Assembly (NCBI GenBank): GCA_016719945.1
Contig: JADJYE010000010.1
Span: forward strand, 62,001 to 126,000
DNA: 64,000 nucleotides
Reading direction: 5' to 3'
Source of the DNA: Polyangiaceae bacterium
GTDB taxonomy: Bacteria; Myxococcota_A; Polyangia; Polyangiales; Polyangiaceae
Positions within the stretch are counted from its first letter, which is position 1. Every line of letters starts with the position of its first letter. A model generated the notes under the pieces. That model was not told where the DNA came from. It worked only from the letters and a program-made list of their open reading frames with translations, and did not search any database. Both the position numbers and the translations under genes were made by a program. Positions 8,740-16,657 of the stretch are shown in pieces.

Positions 8740-9873
8740 ATGCCCAGCACGCGCGAGTTCAATCTAGAGGCGGTCAAGACCGACGGCTGGTTCGAGCGGA
8801 TCGGGGAGGGGATCGGCAGCTTCCAGGCGTTGTGTGAGATCGTCGGCGAAGCCTTCTTCGCGTTCTCGATGATCACCGGCGCCCGCATCACGGCCCTCAC
8901 CGTCGATCGCCGCAACCCCGAGAACACGGTCGTCGACTTCGTCGTCGGCGCCCCGAACGACGAGGACCCCTCCGAGCCGCAGCGGCTCACCCTCGGCGAT
9001 TTCCGCCAGCGCCTCGTCGGCGCGCTGCTCACCGACGACACCAGCGCGCCCGCGCCCGAAAGAGACGGGGACGTCGAGGGGCTGCAGCAGCACATCGGCG
9101 TTCGTTACCTGCTGCTCGCCCCGATCTATGGCTACTCGCTCAAGAGGCTGATCGTCACGCCGCCGTCGCGTGAGGGCTCGGGCGCGAGCCAGCTCGTCTT
9201 GCTCCACGACGGAGACGAACAGACCCTCGAGCTCGCCGAGTTCCGCGCGCGCGTCCGCACCCACGTGCGGGAAGAGCTCGAGCGCGCGAGCATGGGCCAC
9301 CGCTCGGCGATCGATCTCACCAAGGTCGGTGAGGCCGAGCTCGCCGCGGAGAGCGGCGATCAGGCGCGCGTGCTGCAGCTGCTCGCATCCTGGCCGGCGC
9401 CGCTAGCGATCTTCCTGCGCACCCCCGAGGGCCAGATGCTCGCCCCCGAGGCGCGCTCGCTCATCGCCAAGGGGCTCGGCCTGCTCGGCACCTCGTGTGT
9501 CGAGCTCGGTGAGCCGCAGCAGGGCGAGGAGGTGCTGCGGCTCGGCATCCAATACGCCCAGGACGGTCCCGTCGCGAGCGATCTGTTCCGCCGGCTCGGT
9601 CAGGCGATGATCTCGACCGGGCGCCACGGTGAGGCCATCGGCCCGCTGCGCCGCGCGATCAGCCTCGGCGCGTCCCCGAAGCTCGTCTGGCCGATGCTCG
9701 CCCGCGCGTTCCTCGAGCGTGAGCGGTACCTCGCCGCGCTGACGTGTGTACGCGAGTCACGCTCGGCTGGCGTCGAGGAGCCCGAGCTCGTCCCTGAGCT
9801 GCGGCGCATCGAAGAGAAGCTCGGCAGCGCGCTCACGAAGTGGCGCGGGCTCGTCCTGAGCGCGAAGAGCTGA
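8740..9873 (+). CDS. Hypothetical protein with C-terminal TPR-like repeats
   Basis: 377 residues, no signal peptide. The N-terminal 180 residues are a mixed alpha/beta domain I do not recognise. From about 200 on, helical pairs with TPR spacing are visible (for example VELGEPQQGEEVLRLGIQYA and ISTGRHGEAIGPLRRAI). It is probably a cytoplasmic protein-interaction factor. It is followed by a short GC-rich inverted repeat (9877-9890) and a T-rich gap of about 150 bp that could hold the next promoter. Confidence 0.6.
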   Translation: MPSTREFNLEAVKTDGWFERIGEGIGSFQALCEIVGEAFFAFSMITGARITALTVDRRNPENTVVDFVVGAPNDEDPSEPQRLTLGDFRQRLVGALLTDDTSAPAPERDGDVEGLQQHIGVRYLLLAPIYGYSLKRLIVTPPSREGSGASQLVLLHDGDEQTLELAEFRARVRTHVREELERASMGHRSAIDLTKVGEAELAAESGDQARVLQLLASWPAPLAIFLRTPEGQMLAPEARSLIAKGLGLLGTSCVELGEPQQGEEVLRLGIQYAQDGPVASDLFRRLGQAMISTGRHGEAIGPLRRAISLGASPKLVWPMLARAFLERERYLAALTCVRESRSAGVEEPELVPELRRIEEKLGSALTKWRGLVLSAKS

Positions 9874-10024
9874 CGCCCCGCCGAGGCGGGTGGGGTGCGC
9901 TGACTCGCGCGCGGCAGGTTGCCGCGGGTCAGAGGCATTTTGCCCGTGTTTTTCGCGGTTTTTTGCGAGCGCAGCGCTTGAACCAGGGATCCCTCGCCCT
10001 ACGTCTCGTGGCGGGAGGTCGCTG

Positions 10025-10333
10025 ATGGCAAAGCTCTGTCGTTGCGAGCGCTGCTCGCGCGTGGTCGAGCGGAAGGTGGGGTCCGCGCTGCGTCAGGTCG
10101 TGGTGGTGGGCGCGTTCGCGTGCACCCTGCCGTACGCGTGGCTCTTGTTCGTGGCGGGCCCGGGGGTGGTCGGCGTCCTGCCGATCGTGATGGCCATGGG
10201 GTTCGGCATCACCTCGGGCCTCGGCGAGTGGGCGTCGCGCACGCCGCTGTGCGAGCACTGCGGCGCCTCCCTCGAGCACGCGCCGCTCGCGGCGGAGCCG
10301 AGAGGGGCTTCCGCCCGCTCGTCGTACGCGTAA
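10025..10333 (+). CDS. Small membrane protein with split zinc ribbon
   Basis: 102 residues. ATG 10025 is chosen because GGGAGGT (10013-10019) sits 5 nt upstream; longer in-frame starts lack a site. The N-terminus has CRCERC (residues 5-10) and the C-terminal third has CEHCG, together enough cysteines for one zinc ribbon. Between them lie two hydrophobic helices (about VVVVGAFACTLPYAWLLFV and VGVLPIVMAMGFGITSGLG). A membrane hairpin would bring both half-ribbons together on the cytoplasmic side. Function unknown. The stop is 11 nt before ybaK. Confidence 0.6.
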   Translation: MAKLCRCERCSRVVERKVGSALRQVVVVGAFACTLPYAWLLFVAGPGVVGVLPIVMAMGFGITSGLGEWASRTPLCEHCGASLEHAPLAAEPRGASARSSYA

Positions 10334-10343
10334 ACCTCTCGCG

Positions 10344-10826
10344 GTGGCTCAGCACCCCGAGACGCCTGCGACGCGGCAGTTGAAGAGCAGGGGCGTCCCG
10401 TTCACGCCGCACCTCTACGACTACGAGTCCCAGGGCGGTACGCGCGTGTCGTCGCGCGAGCTCGGCGTGGAGGAGCACACGGTGATCAAGACGCTCGTGA
10501 TGGAGGACGAGGCGAAGAGGCCGCTGCTCGTCCTCATGCACGGCGATCGGGTCGTGTCGACCAAGGAGCTCGCGCGCCAGGCGGGCCACAAGAGCGTGGA
10601 GCCGTGCAAACCCGACGCGGCGCAGCGGCACACCGGCTACTTCGTCGGGGGCACGAGCCCGTTCGGCACGAAGAAGGTCATGCCCGTGTTCGTCGAGCGC
10701 TCCGTCCTCGAGCTCGAGCACGTGTTCATCAACGGAGGCCGCCGGGGCTTCCTCGTGCGCATCGCGCCCCAGGTGCTCGTCGATGTGCTCGGCGCCACGC
10801 CGGTCGACGTGGCACTCGAGCGCTGA
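10344..10826 (+). CDS. ybaK: YbaK/EbsC family Cys-tRNA(Pro)/aminoacyl-tRNA deacylase
   Basis: 160 residues, matching the family. Family landmarks: TPATRQLKSRGVPF at the N-terminus, VIKTLVME, the substrate-pocket motif VGGTSPFGTKK, and a C-terminal GGRRGFLVRIAP. It is expected to hydrolyse Cys mis-charged onto tRNA(Pro) in the cytoplasm. The start is a GTG without a strong ribosome site; no good in-frame alternative was found upstream. Confidence 0.9.
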   Translation: MAQHPETPATRQLKSRGVPFTPHLYDYESQGGTRVSSRELGVEEHTVIKTLVMEDEAKRPLLVLMHGDRVVSTKELARQAGHKSVEPCKPDAAQRHTGYFVGGTSPFGTKKVMPVFVERSVLELEHVFINGGRRGFLVRIAPQVLVDVLGATPVDVALER

Positions 10827-10851
10827 CCCATGCGGTGATAGAAACGTCTAC

Positions 10852-11043
10852 GTGGAGACGCTGGAGACGTACCTGGAGCACGCGCGGCAGGCTCAGACCC
10901 CGATCCGGCTCGTCCTCGGCGGCCGCTACGAGGAGCCGGTCATCGCCCTCGTCCGGGGTCGCAACGGCCCGACGTTCGACCTGGTGATCGGCTCCACCGT
11001 CCTCAAGATGGAGCTCGACTCGATCATCGTCGTCACGTCGTAG
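10852..11043 (+). CDS. Small hypothetical protein
   Basis: About 63 residues from GTG 10852; an in-frame extension to 10783 overlaps ybaK and is less likely. The sequence (ALVRGRNGPTFDLVIGSTVL) looks beta-rich, like a small Sm/SH3-type barrel, without a recognised motif. No clear ribosome site, so start and identity are uncertain. It converges with the lipoprotein gene ending at 11081. Confidence 0.45.
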   Translation: METLETYLEHARQAQTPIRLVLGGRYEEPVIALVRGRNGPTFDLVIGSTVLKMELDSIIVVTS

Positions 11044-11080
11044 CGCTGCGCCTTCACGCCGCGCGCGCTTCGATCGGCGG

Positions 11081-11563
11081 TCACTTCACCCGGCGGAAGG
11101 TGAGGTCGCCCTTGTGGGGGTCGGTCATCACCAGCGTGTCGTCGTTCACCAAGGTGAGCGCGATCGAGGGGATCTTGCCGCCCTTCATCGGCTTGGTGTG
11201 GAGCGTGCGCCCGTCGACCCGCTCGACCTCCAGCGGGGGGGCGCGGAAGATCTCCTTGTCGTCGATGCGCGAGATGTACTCGCCGTCAGCCGTGAACTCG
11301 ACCTCCGAGGCGGCAGCCTCGCGCGCGGCCTCCTCGAACGCGGCGGCTCGCTCCTTCGGGTCCGAGACCTTCTTCGAGATCTCGGCCTCGACGGCGGCCT
11401 TGCGATCGGCGTCGTAGACGAACGCCCAACGGCCAGTCAGATCGGCGACGGACACAGGCTGCTGGGCCTCCTCGGTCTCTTCGGGCTGCGAATCCTCATG
11501 GGAGCACGCGAACAGGGCGGAGGTGGCGGCGAGAGCGAGGGCGGCGACGAGGGGCTTGAGCAT
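11081..11563 (-). CDS. Lipoprotein, lipocalin-like stress or envelope protein
   Basis: 160 residues from ATG at 11563. Longer in-frame starts would run into the 71-bp repeat array and lose the signal peptide. The product begins with a lipoprotein signal ending SALFAC (Cys20). The mature part has LTGRWAF near the start, typical of small lipocalin-like barrels, followed by a short charged helix and beta strands (SEVEFTADGEYISRI, RTLHTKPMKGGKIP). AGAGG lies upstream on the coding strand. Function unknown. Confidence 0.7.
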   Translation of the reverse strand: MLKPLVAALALAATSALFACSHEDSQPEETEEAQQPVSVADLTGRWAFVYDADRKAAVEAEISKKVSDPKERAAAFEEAAREAAASEVEFTADGEYISRIDDKEIFRAPPLEVERVDGRTLHTKPMKGGKIPSIALTLVNDDTLVMTDPHKGDLTFRRVK

Positions 11564-11635
11564 GGGAGGACCTCTTGGGAGTGGTGAGCTGCGGTGTGAC
11601 AGGGGGTATTGCAGCCTTGATGCCATCTCTTTTCC

Positions 11636-11897
11636 CGCGCGCCCGCTAGCGCGGGTCCCTTCGGTTTTCGCGCGCCCGAGCGCGCGCAAAAACCGGCGCG
11701 GGGTGGCGCGCGCCCGCTAGCGCGGGTCCCTTCGGTTTTCGCGCGCCCGAGCGCGCGCAAAAACCGGCGCGGGGTGGCGCGCGCCCGCTCGCGCGGGTCC
11801 CTTCGGTTTTCGCGCGCGATTTGTTTCCCGCGCGCCCGCTGGCGCGGGTCCCTTCGGTTTTCGCGCGCCCGAGCGCGCGCAAAAACCGGCGCGGGGG
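11636..11897. repeat. Four tandem 71-bp hairpin-forming repeats
   Basis: Units start at 11636, 11707, 11778 and 11829. The first two are 71 bp and nearly identical; the third is cut to 51 bp and lacks the second hairpin; the fourth is full length. Each unit contains CCCGC-tagc-GCGGG and a larger dyad in which GGTTTTCGCGCGC pairs with GCGCGCGCAAAAACC around a short loop. The array fills much of the gene-free divergent region between the lipoprotein start (11563) and nuoA (12148). It has no spacers of CRISPR type and no coding capacity I believe in. Confidence 0.85.
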
Positions 11898-12045
11898 ATT
11901 TCCTGCAGCACCCTGCCACCGCCCGCGCTGGTTCCGAGGTGTCCGGCTGAGAGGCCAGCAGGCGTCAGGGCGTCCGGCGCAGGAGCCAGCGCGCCGGGCA
12001 CGGGAACGGATGTGCCGTCCCCCGGCCCCGGCCGGGAGCCTCCAA

Positions 12046-12074
12046 TTGACTTGCTAGGGCCGCCCGGCTACAGG
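12046..12074 (+). promoter_or_regulatory. Candidate sigma-70 type promoter of the nuo operon
   Basis: TTGACT (12046-12051) is followed after 17 nt by TACAGG (12069-12074), about 75 bp upstream of nuoA. The -35 matches consensus at five of six positions, the -10 only weakly. A small dyad TTTTGC-G-GCAAAA (12087-12099) lies just downstream and could be an operator or start region. The rest of the gap holds the 71-bp repeats. Confidence 0.4.
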
Positions 12075-12147
12075 AAAAGCGCTCGATTTTGCGGCAAAAC
12101 TGCGGGTGTTGCACCCCGCCGGAGAACCCCGCCCGAGCCCCTGGTCC

Positions 12148-12504
12148 ATGGCCGCATACGTCCCGCTCCTGATCTTGTTCCTCGTCGGCGCGATCATCGT
12201 CGGCGCGATGTTCACGCTGACCTCGATCCTCGGTCCGAAGAACCCTACCGAGGAGAAGATGATGCCCTTCGAGTGCGGCAGCGACTCGACCGGCACCAAG
12301 CACGTCAAGCTCAGCGTGAAGTTCTACATGACCGCGATCCTCTTCGTCGTCCTCGACGTCGAGGTGGTGCTGCTCTACCCGTGGGTCGTCACGTTCCGTG
12401 AGACCGGCTGGCACGGGTTGATGCTCATGGCCCCGTTCATGGCGCTCCTCGTCGTCGGGCTGCTGTACGAGTGGAAGAAGGGAGCCATGGAATGGGAGCG
12501 GTGA
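12148..12504 (+). CDS. nuoA: NADH-quinone oxidoreductase subunit A
   Basis: 118 residues, three transmembrane helices. The family signature PFECGS is followed by VKFYMTAILFVVLDVEVV, which carries the acidic residues conserved in NuoA/ND3. ATG 12148 gives the expected N-terminus; an upstream in-frame TTG at 12106 adds only a Pro-rich tail. It is part of the quinone-binding region of complex I with NuoH. The last 13 nt overlap the start of nuoB. Confidence 0.95.
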   Translation: MAAYVPLLILFLVGAIIVGAMFTLTSILGPKNPTEEKMMPFECGSDSTGTKHVKLSVKFYMTAILFVVLDVEVVLLYPWVVTFRETGWHGLMLMAPFMALLVVGLLYEWKKGAMEWER

Positions 12505-13082
12505 CCACCCGTGTGATCGAGGGCAGCGAGACGGGCTTCGCCACGACGAAGTTCGACGCGCTCCTCAACTGGGCGAAGAAGTATTCGCTCTTCCAGTACC
12601 CCTTCGTCACCGCGTGCTGCGGGATGGAGTTCATGTCGATGGCCGGTCCCCGGTTCGACATGGCGCGGTTCGGCGCCGAAGCGCCGCGCTTCTCCCCGCG
12701 CCAGGCCGATCTGCTGTGGGTCGTGGGCACCATCAGCCAGCGCCAGGCGCCCGCGCTTCGCCGCGTCTACGAGCAGATGACCGACCCCAAGTGGGTCCTC
12801 GCATTTGGCACCTGCGCCTCGAGCGGCGGCTTCTACGACAACTACACGACCGTCGCGGGCATCGACAAAATCATCCACACCGACGTCTATGTCCCCGGCT
12901 GCCCGCCCCGGCCCGAGGCCGTCATCGACGGCCTGCTGCTCCTCCAAGACAAGATCCAGACGGGCGATCGCACCCCGGCCATCGTGAAGCCACGGACCGA
13001 TCCCGTCCCGCGCGCGCGGGAGCTCGTCAGCGCCGAGCGCCTCCGCCTCGGCCCGCGCGCGACGGACCCCAAGCCCCGCTGA
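12492..13082 (+). CDS. nuoB: NADH-quinone oxidoreductase subunit B (cluster N2 subunit)
   Basis: 196 residues from ATG 12492, which overlaps nuoA; AAGGGAG upstream serves as ribosome site. The four cysteines that hold the terminal [4Fe-4S] cluster N2 are present: the tandem pair Cys42-Cys43 (TACCGMEF), Cys108 (GTCASSGG) and Cys137 (PGCPPRPEA). N2 passes electrons to quinone at the NuoB/NuoD interface. The C-terminal 40 residues form a basic tail beyond the core. Confidence 0.96.
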   Translation: MGAVTTRVIEGSETGFATTKFDALLNWAKKYSLFQYPFVTACCGMEFMSMAGPRFDMARFGAEAPRFSPRQADLLWVVGTISQRQAPALRRVYEQMTDPKWVLAFGTCASSGGFYDNYTTVAGIDKIIHTDVYVPGCPPRPEAVIDGLLLLQDKIQTGDRTPAIVKPRTDPVPRARELVSAERLRLGPRATDPKPR

Positions 13083-13095
13083 AGGAACGACGACG

Positions 13096-13746
13096 ATGAG
13101 CAAGGCCGTGATCGAAGCGCTCAAGAGCCGCTTCGGCGAAGCGATCTGGGACGTGCACGCCCAGTTCGGGGACGACACCGCCGTGGTGGACCCCGACAAG
13201 TGGTTCGAGATCGCGCGCTTCCTCAAGACCGACCCGCGCTGCGCGATGAACATGTTCGTCGATCTCTGCGGCGTCGACTACCCCGACCGCGACCCGCGGT
13301 TCGAGGTGGTGCTGCACCTCCGCTCGCTGGAGAAGGGCCACCGCATTCGGCTCAAGGCCCGCATCGGCGACGCCGACACCGAGCTGCCGGAGATCGACTC
13401 GGTCACGCCGATCTGGGGCGGGGCGAACTGGTTCGAGCGCGAGACCTACGATCTGATGGGCATCGTCTTCCGCGGCCACCCCGATCTGCGCCGCATCCTC
13501 ACGTACCCAGAGTTCAAGGGGCACCCACTCCGCAAGGACTACCCCGCCAACCTGACCCAGCCGCTCATCAAGTTCCGCGACGTGCCCGAGAAGTTCGCGC
13601 CGTTCGGACCCGACGAGGGGATGAGCTTCGGCCGGCAGACCCACGAGTTTCACCGGGACGATCCGCAGATGATCGAGTCCCGCAAGAAGGGGCTGCGCGA
13701 TCCTCGCGATCCGCAGGCGAAGCCCCTGCCCCCGAAGGAGAGCTGA
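13096..13746 (+). CDS. nuoC: NADH-quinone oxidoreductase subunit C
   Basis: 216 residues, a separate 30-kDa subunit (not fused to NuoD). Family signature WFERETYDLMGIVFRGHP followed by LRRIL is intact. It is part of the peripheral arm connecting the hydrophilic module with NuoD. AAGGA lies upstream of the ATG. A C-terminal Pro/Lys-rich extension of about 25 residues follows the core. nuoD starts 1 nt after its stop. Confidence 0.95.
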   Translation: MSKAVIEALKSRFGEAIWDVHAQFGDDTAVVDPDKWFEIARFLKTDPRCAMNMFVDLCGVDYPDRDPRFEVVLHLRSLEKGHRIRLKARIGDADTELPEIDSVTPIWGGANWFERETYDLMGIVFRGHPDLRRILTYPEFKGHPLRKDYPANLTQPLIKFRDVPEKFAPFGPDEGMSFGRQTHEFHRDDPQMIESRKKGLRDPRDPQAKPLPPKES

Positions 13747-13747
13747 G

Positions 13748-14962
13748 ATGGAGCCGCTCGATCAGGACCTCGAGGAGGGCGAGCTCGAGATGCCCGCCGA
13801 CCCCATGATGCTCAACATGGGGCCGAGCCACCCCGCGATGCATGGCACCGTCCGCATCGTCGTGGAGCTCTCCGGCGAGACGATCACGAAGGCCGACGTG
13901 CAGATCGGGTATCTGCACCGTGGCTTCGAGAAGATGTGCGAGCGGGGCAACTGGAACCAATGCTACCCGTGCGTCGACCGGCTCAACTACGTCTCGCCGA
14001 TGCTCAACAACGTCGGCTTCTCGCTCGCGGTCGAGAAGATGTTGGGTGTCACCGTGCCCGAGCGCACGCAGTACTACCGCGTCGCGCTCGGCGAGCTGGC
14101 CCGCATCTGCGATCACCTCACCTGCAACGGCGCGATGGCGATGGAGCTCGGGGCGTTCACCCCGTTCCTCTGGTACGTCCGCGCTCGCGAGATGATCTGG
14201 GACATCTTCGAGGAGGAGACCGGCGCTCGCGTGACGCACAGCTTCGGCCGCGTGGGCGGCATGGCGAAGCCGCCGACCGCCTACTTCAAGGACGTCGTCC
14301 GCGCCACGATCCCTCGCGTCCTCGCCGTCCTCACCGAGTCGGAGGGGCTGCTGCTCAAGAACCGCATCTTCCTCGACCGCCTCGAGAACGTCGGCAAGGT
14401 CTCGAAGGAGGTCGCGCTCGACCTCGGGTGGACCGGCCCCACCCTGCGCTCGACCGGCGTCCCGTACGACGTGCGCCGCGCGCACCCGTACCTCGTCTAC
14501 GACCGCTTCGAGTTCGACATCCCCGTAGGCACCACCGGCGACAACTTCGATCGCTTCATGTGCCGCCAGGAAGAGATCCGGCAGAGCGCCCGCATCCTCG
14601 AGCAGTGCCTCGATCAGATGCCCGACGACGGCCCCATCAACATCGACGATCCGCGCGTCGTGCTCCCCCCGAAAGAAGAGGTGTACTCGACCATCGAGGG
14701 GACCATCCAGCACTTCAAGATCGTGATGGAGGGCATCAAGGTGCCCGCCGGCGAGGTGTACTCGTACACCGAGGGCGGCAACGGCGAGCTCGGCTTCTAC
14801 CTCGTCTCTGACGGCAGCGGCACGCCTCACCGCGTGCGCATCCGCCCGCCGTGCTTCGCCATCACCCAGGCCCTCGAACGGATGATCGTCGGCGCGATGA
14901 TCCCCGACATCGTCCCGACCTTCGGCTCGCTGAACATGATCGGCGGCGAGTGCGATCACTGA
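13748..14962 (+). CDS. nuoD: NADH-quinone oxidoreductase subunit D (49 kDa quinone-site subunit)
   Basis: 404 residues. The N-terminal beta hairpin GPSHPAMHGT carries the His residues (28 and 32) that line the quinone site. The hydrogenase-like core follows, with RLNYVSPMLNN and SFGRVGGMAKPP, ending IGGECDH. Starts 1 nt after nuoC. Together with NuoB it forms the quinone reduction site of complex I. A 54-nt gap separates it from nuoG, the largest in the operon. Confidence 0.96.
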   Translation: MEPLDQDLEEGELEMPADPMMLNMGPSHPAMHGTVRIVVELSGETITKADVQIGYLHRGFEKMCERGNWNQCYPCVDRLNYVSPMLNNVGFSLAVEKMLGVTVPERTQYYRVALGELARICDHLTCNGAMAMELGAFTPFLWYVRAREMIWDIFEEETGARVTHSFGRVGGMAKPPTAYFKDVVRATIPRVLAVLTESEGLLLKNRIFLDRLENVGKVSKEVALDLGWTGPTLRSTGVPYDVRRAHPYLVYDRFEFDIPVGTTGDNFDRFMCRQEEIRQSARILEQCLDQMPDDGPINIDDPRVVLPPKEEVYSTIEGTIQHFKIVMEGIKVPAGEVYSYTEGGNGELGFYLVSDGSGTPHRVRIRPPCFAITQALERMIVGAMIPDIVPTFGSLNMIGGECDH

Positions 14963-15016
14963 CGCGTCGGCCCGTGCCACAGACCTCGCCTTAGTCCCCT
15001 CGAAGAGCTCCCTTCT

Positions 15017-16657
15017 ATGACCGCTCAGGCACCCCCCGGACGCCCCAAGCCTCCGAACACCATCAAGATCGATGGCCGCGAGATCCCGTTCGAGCCGGGC
15101 GACACGATCATCCGCGCGGCGTGGCGTCAGGGCGTCGAGATCCCTCACTACTGCTGGCACCCCGGCCTCTCGATCGCGGCCAACTGCCGCATGTGTCTGG
15201 TCGAGCTGCCGCCTCCCGCGGGGCGGCCCGCGATGAAGCTCGACGTCCTGCAGTGGGACCCGGTCAAGAAGGACTACACCTTCAGCAACAAGCCGAAGCT
15301 CCAGCCCGCGTGTCAGCAGGGCTGCTCGCCCGGCATGGAGGTGCTCAGCGAGTCGAGCAAACACGTCGCCGACGCGCGCGCCGCGGTCCAGGAGCTGCTC
15401 CTGCTCAACCACCCGGTCGACTGCCCGATCTGCGATCAGGCCGGCGAGTGCCGCCTGCAAGACTATTGGCTCGAGCACTCTCGCAAGGGCAAGCGCATGA
15501 AGCAGGAGGTCGTCCACAAGCCGAAGGCCGTCTCCTTCGGTCCGACGATCGTCTACGACGCCGAGCGCTGCATCGTGTGCACGCGCTGCGTGCGCTTCTG
15601 CGACGAGATCGCCAAGGACCCCGTCCTCGACGTGCGCGAGCGCGGCAACCTGAACGAGATCACGGTCTCGCCCGGGCGCCAGCTCGACAACAACTACACG
15701 CTGATGACCGAGCACGTGTGTCCGGTCGGCGCGCTCACCTCGAAAGATTTTCGCTTCAAGGCGCGCGTGTGGTTCCTGCGGACCGCCCGCACGATCTGCC
15801 AGGGCTGCTCGACCGGGTGCAACGCGTACCTCGACTTCGATCCGCGCTCGAACGCACCCCACCGCCACCGCCCGCGCGACAACAAAGACGTCAACCAATA
15901 CTGGATGTGCGACCTCGGGATGCTGTCCTACAAGGACGCGATCGAGGGCCGGCTGCTCGAGGCCTCGGTCGGCACGGGGCCGGCGTCGATCGACGACGCC
16001 ATCTCCGCCGCGAAGGACCTGCTCGGCAACGTCGCGCAGCGCCCCGAGAAGGTCGCCGTCATCCTCTCGGCGCAGCACAGTCTCGAGGACAACTGGGCGC
16101 TCTTCACGCTCGCCAAGACCTACCTCGGCGTCGAACGGTTCTTCGTCACCGGCAAGCCGCTCGGCAAGGGCGACGAGGTGCTGCTCAGCGAGGACAGGAA
16201 CCCGAACACCGCAGGTGTGCTGAAGCTGTGCGAGGGCAACCCGCCACGCGCCCTCGGGGACCTGCTGAAGATGGCCGACGAGTTCGACACCGTCCTCGCC
16301 CTCGGCGGTCACGTCGAGGTCGACGCGAAGGAGCTCGGCCAGGCCTTGAAGGGCAAGAAGGTGGTCGTCGTCTCGTCCCACGTGGGGCCGCTGAGCAAGC
16401 TGGCGAAGGTCGCCCTGCCCGCGTGCTCGTGGGCGGAGACCGACGCGACGTTCGTCAACAAGAAGGGCCGCGTGCAGTCGAGCGAGCGCGCGCTCCACCC
16501 GCGCGGCAGCGCGACGCCCGGCTGGCAGCTCATCGGCAAGCTGGGCCGCGCGCTCGGGTTCGCGACCAGCTGGCGCAAGCTCTCGGAGGTCCGCAAGGCG
16601 ATGACCGGCGGTGAGCCGGCCTCGATCAGCGGCAAGCAAACGGAAGCGACGGCGTGA
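15017..16657 (+). CDS. nuoG: NADH-quinone oxidoreductase subunit G, short form
   Basis: 546 residues, against about 900 in E. coli, because the molybdopterin-oxidoreductase-like C-terminal part is reduced. The N-terminal [2Fe-2S] ferredoxin ligands are visible (YCWHPGLSIAANCRMC, then PACQQGC). The His-ligated cluster (NHPVDCPICDQAGEC) and a [4Fe-4S] motif (CIVCTRCVRFC with a later CPVGAL) are also present. A further CQGCSTGC with a later WMCDLG fits an N7-like cluster. It carries electrons through the peripheral arm. nuoE and nuoF, which normally feed it from NADH, are not in this operon. Confidence 0.93.
   Translation: MTAQAPPGRPKPPNTIKIDGREIPFEPGDTIIRAAWRQGVEIPHYCWHPGLSIAANCRMCLVELPPPAGRPAMKLDVLQWDPVKKDYTFSNKPKLQPACQQGCSPGMEVLSESSKHVADARAAVQELLLLNHPVDCPICDQAGECRLQDYWLEHSRKGKRMKQEVVHKPKAVSFGPTIVYDAERCIVCTRCVRFCDEIAKDPVLDVRERGNLNEITVSPGRQLDNNYTLMTEHVCPVGALTSKDFRFKARVWFLRTARTICQGCSTGCNAYLDFDPRSNAPHRHRPRDNKDVNQYWMCDLGMLSYKDAIEGRLLEASVGTGPASIDDAISAAKDLLGNVAQRPEKVAVILSAQHSLEDNWALFTLAKTYLGVERFFVTGKPLGKGDEVLLSEDRNPNTAGVLKLCEGNPPRALGDLLKMADEFDTVLALGGHVEVDAKELGQALKGKKVVVVSSHVGPLSKLAKVALPACSWAETDATFVNKKGRVQSSERALHPRGSATPGWQLIGKLGRALGFATSWRKLSEVRKAMTGGEPASISGKQTEATA

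Noticed and set aside
9874..9893. Intrinsic terminator after the TPR-like gene
   Set aside because: CCCGCC/GGCGGG leaves a loop of only 2-4 nt and is followed by TGGGG, not T residues; too weak to list.
11636..11897. CRISPR array
   Set aside because: Units are directly adjacent 71-bp tandem repeats without unique spacers, and no cas gene is nearby.
13568..16639. Antisense open frame of about 1,000 codons across nuoD and nuoG
   Set aside because: It is a high-G+C shadow: Arg/Ala/Asp/Val-rich, no motif, and it lies opposite two well-conserved complex I genes.
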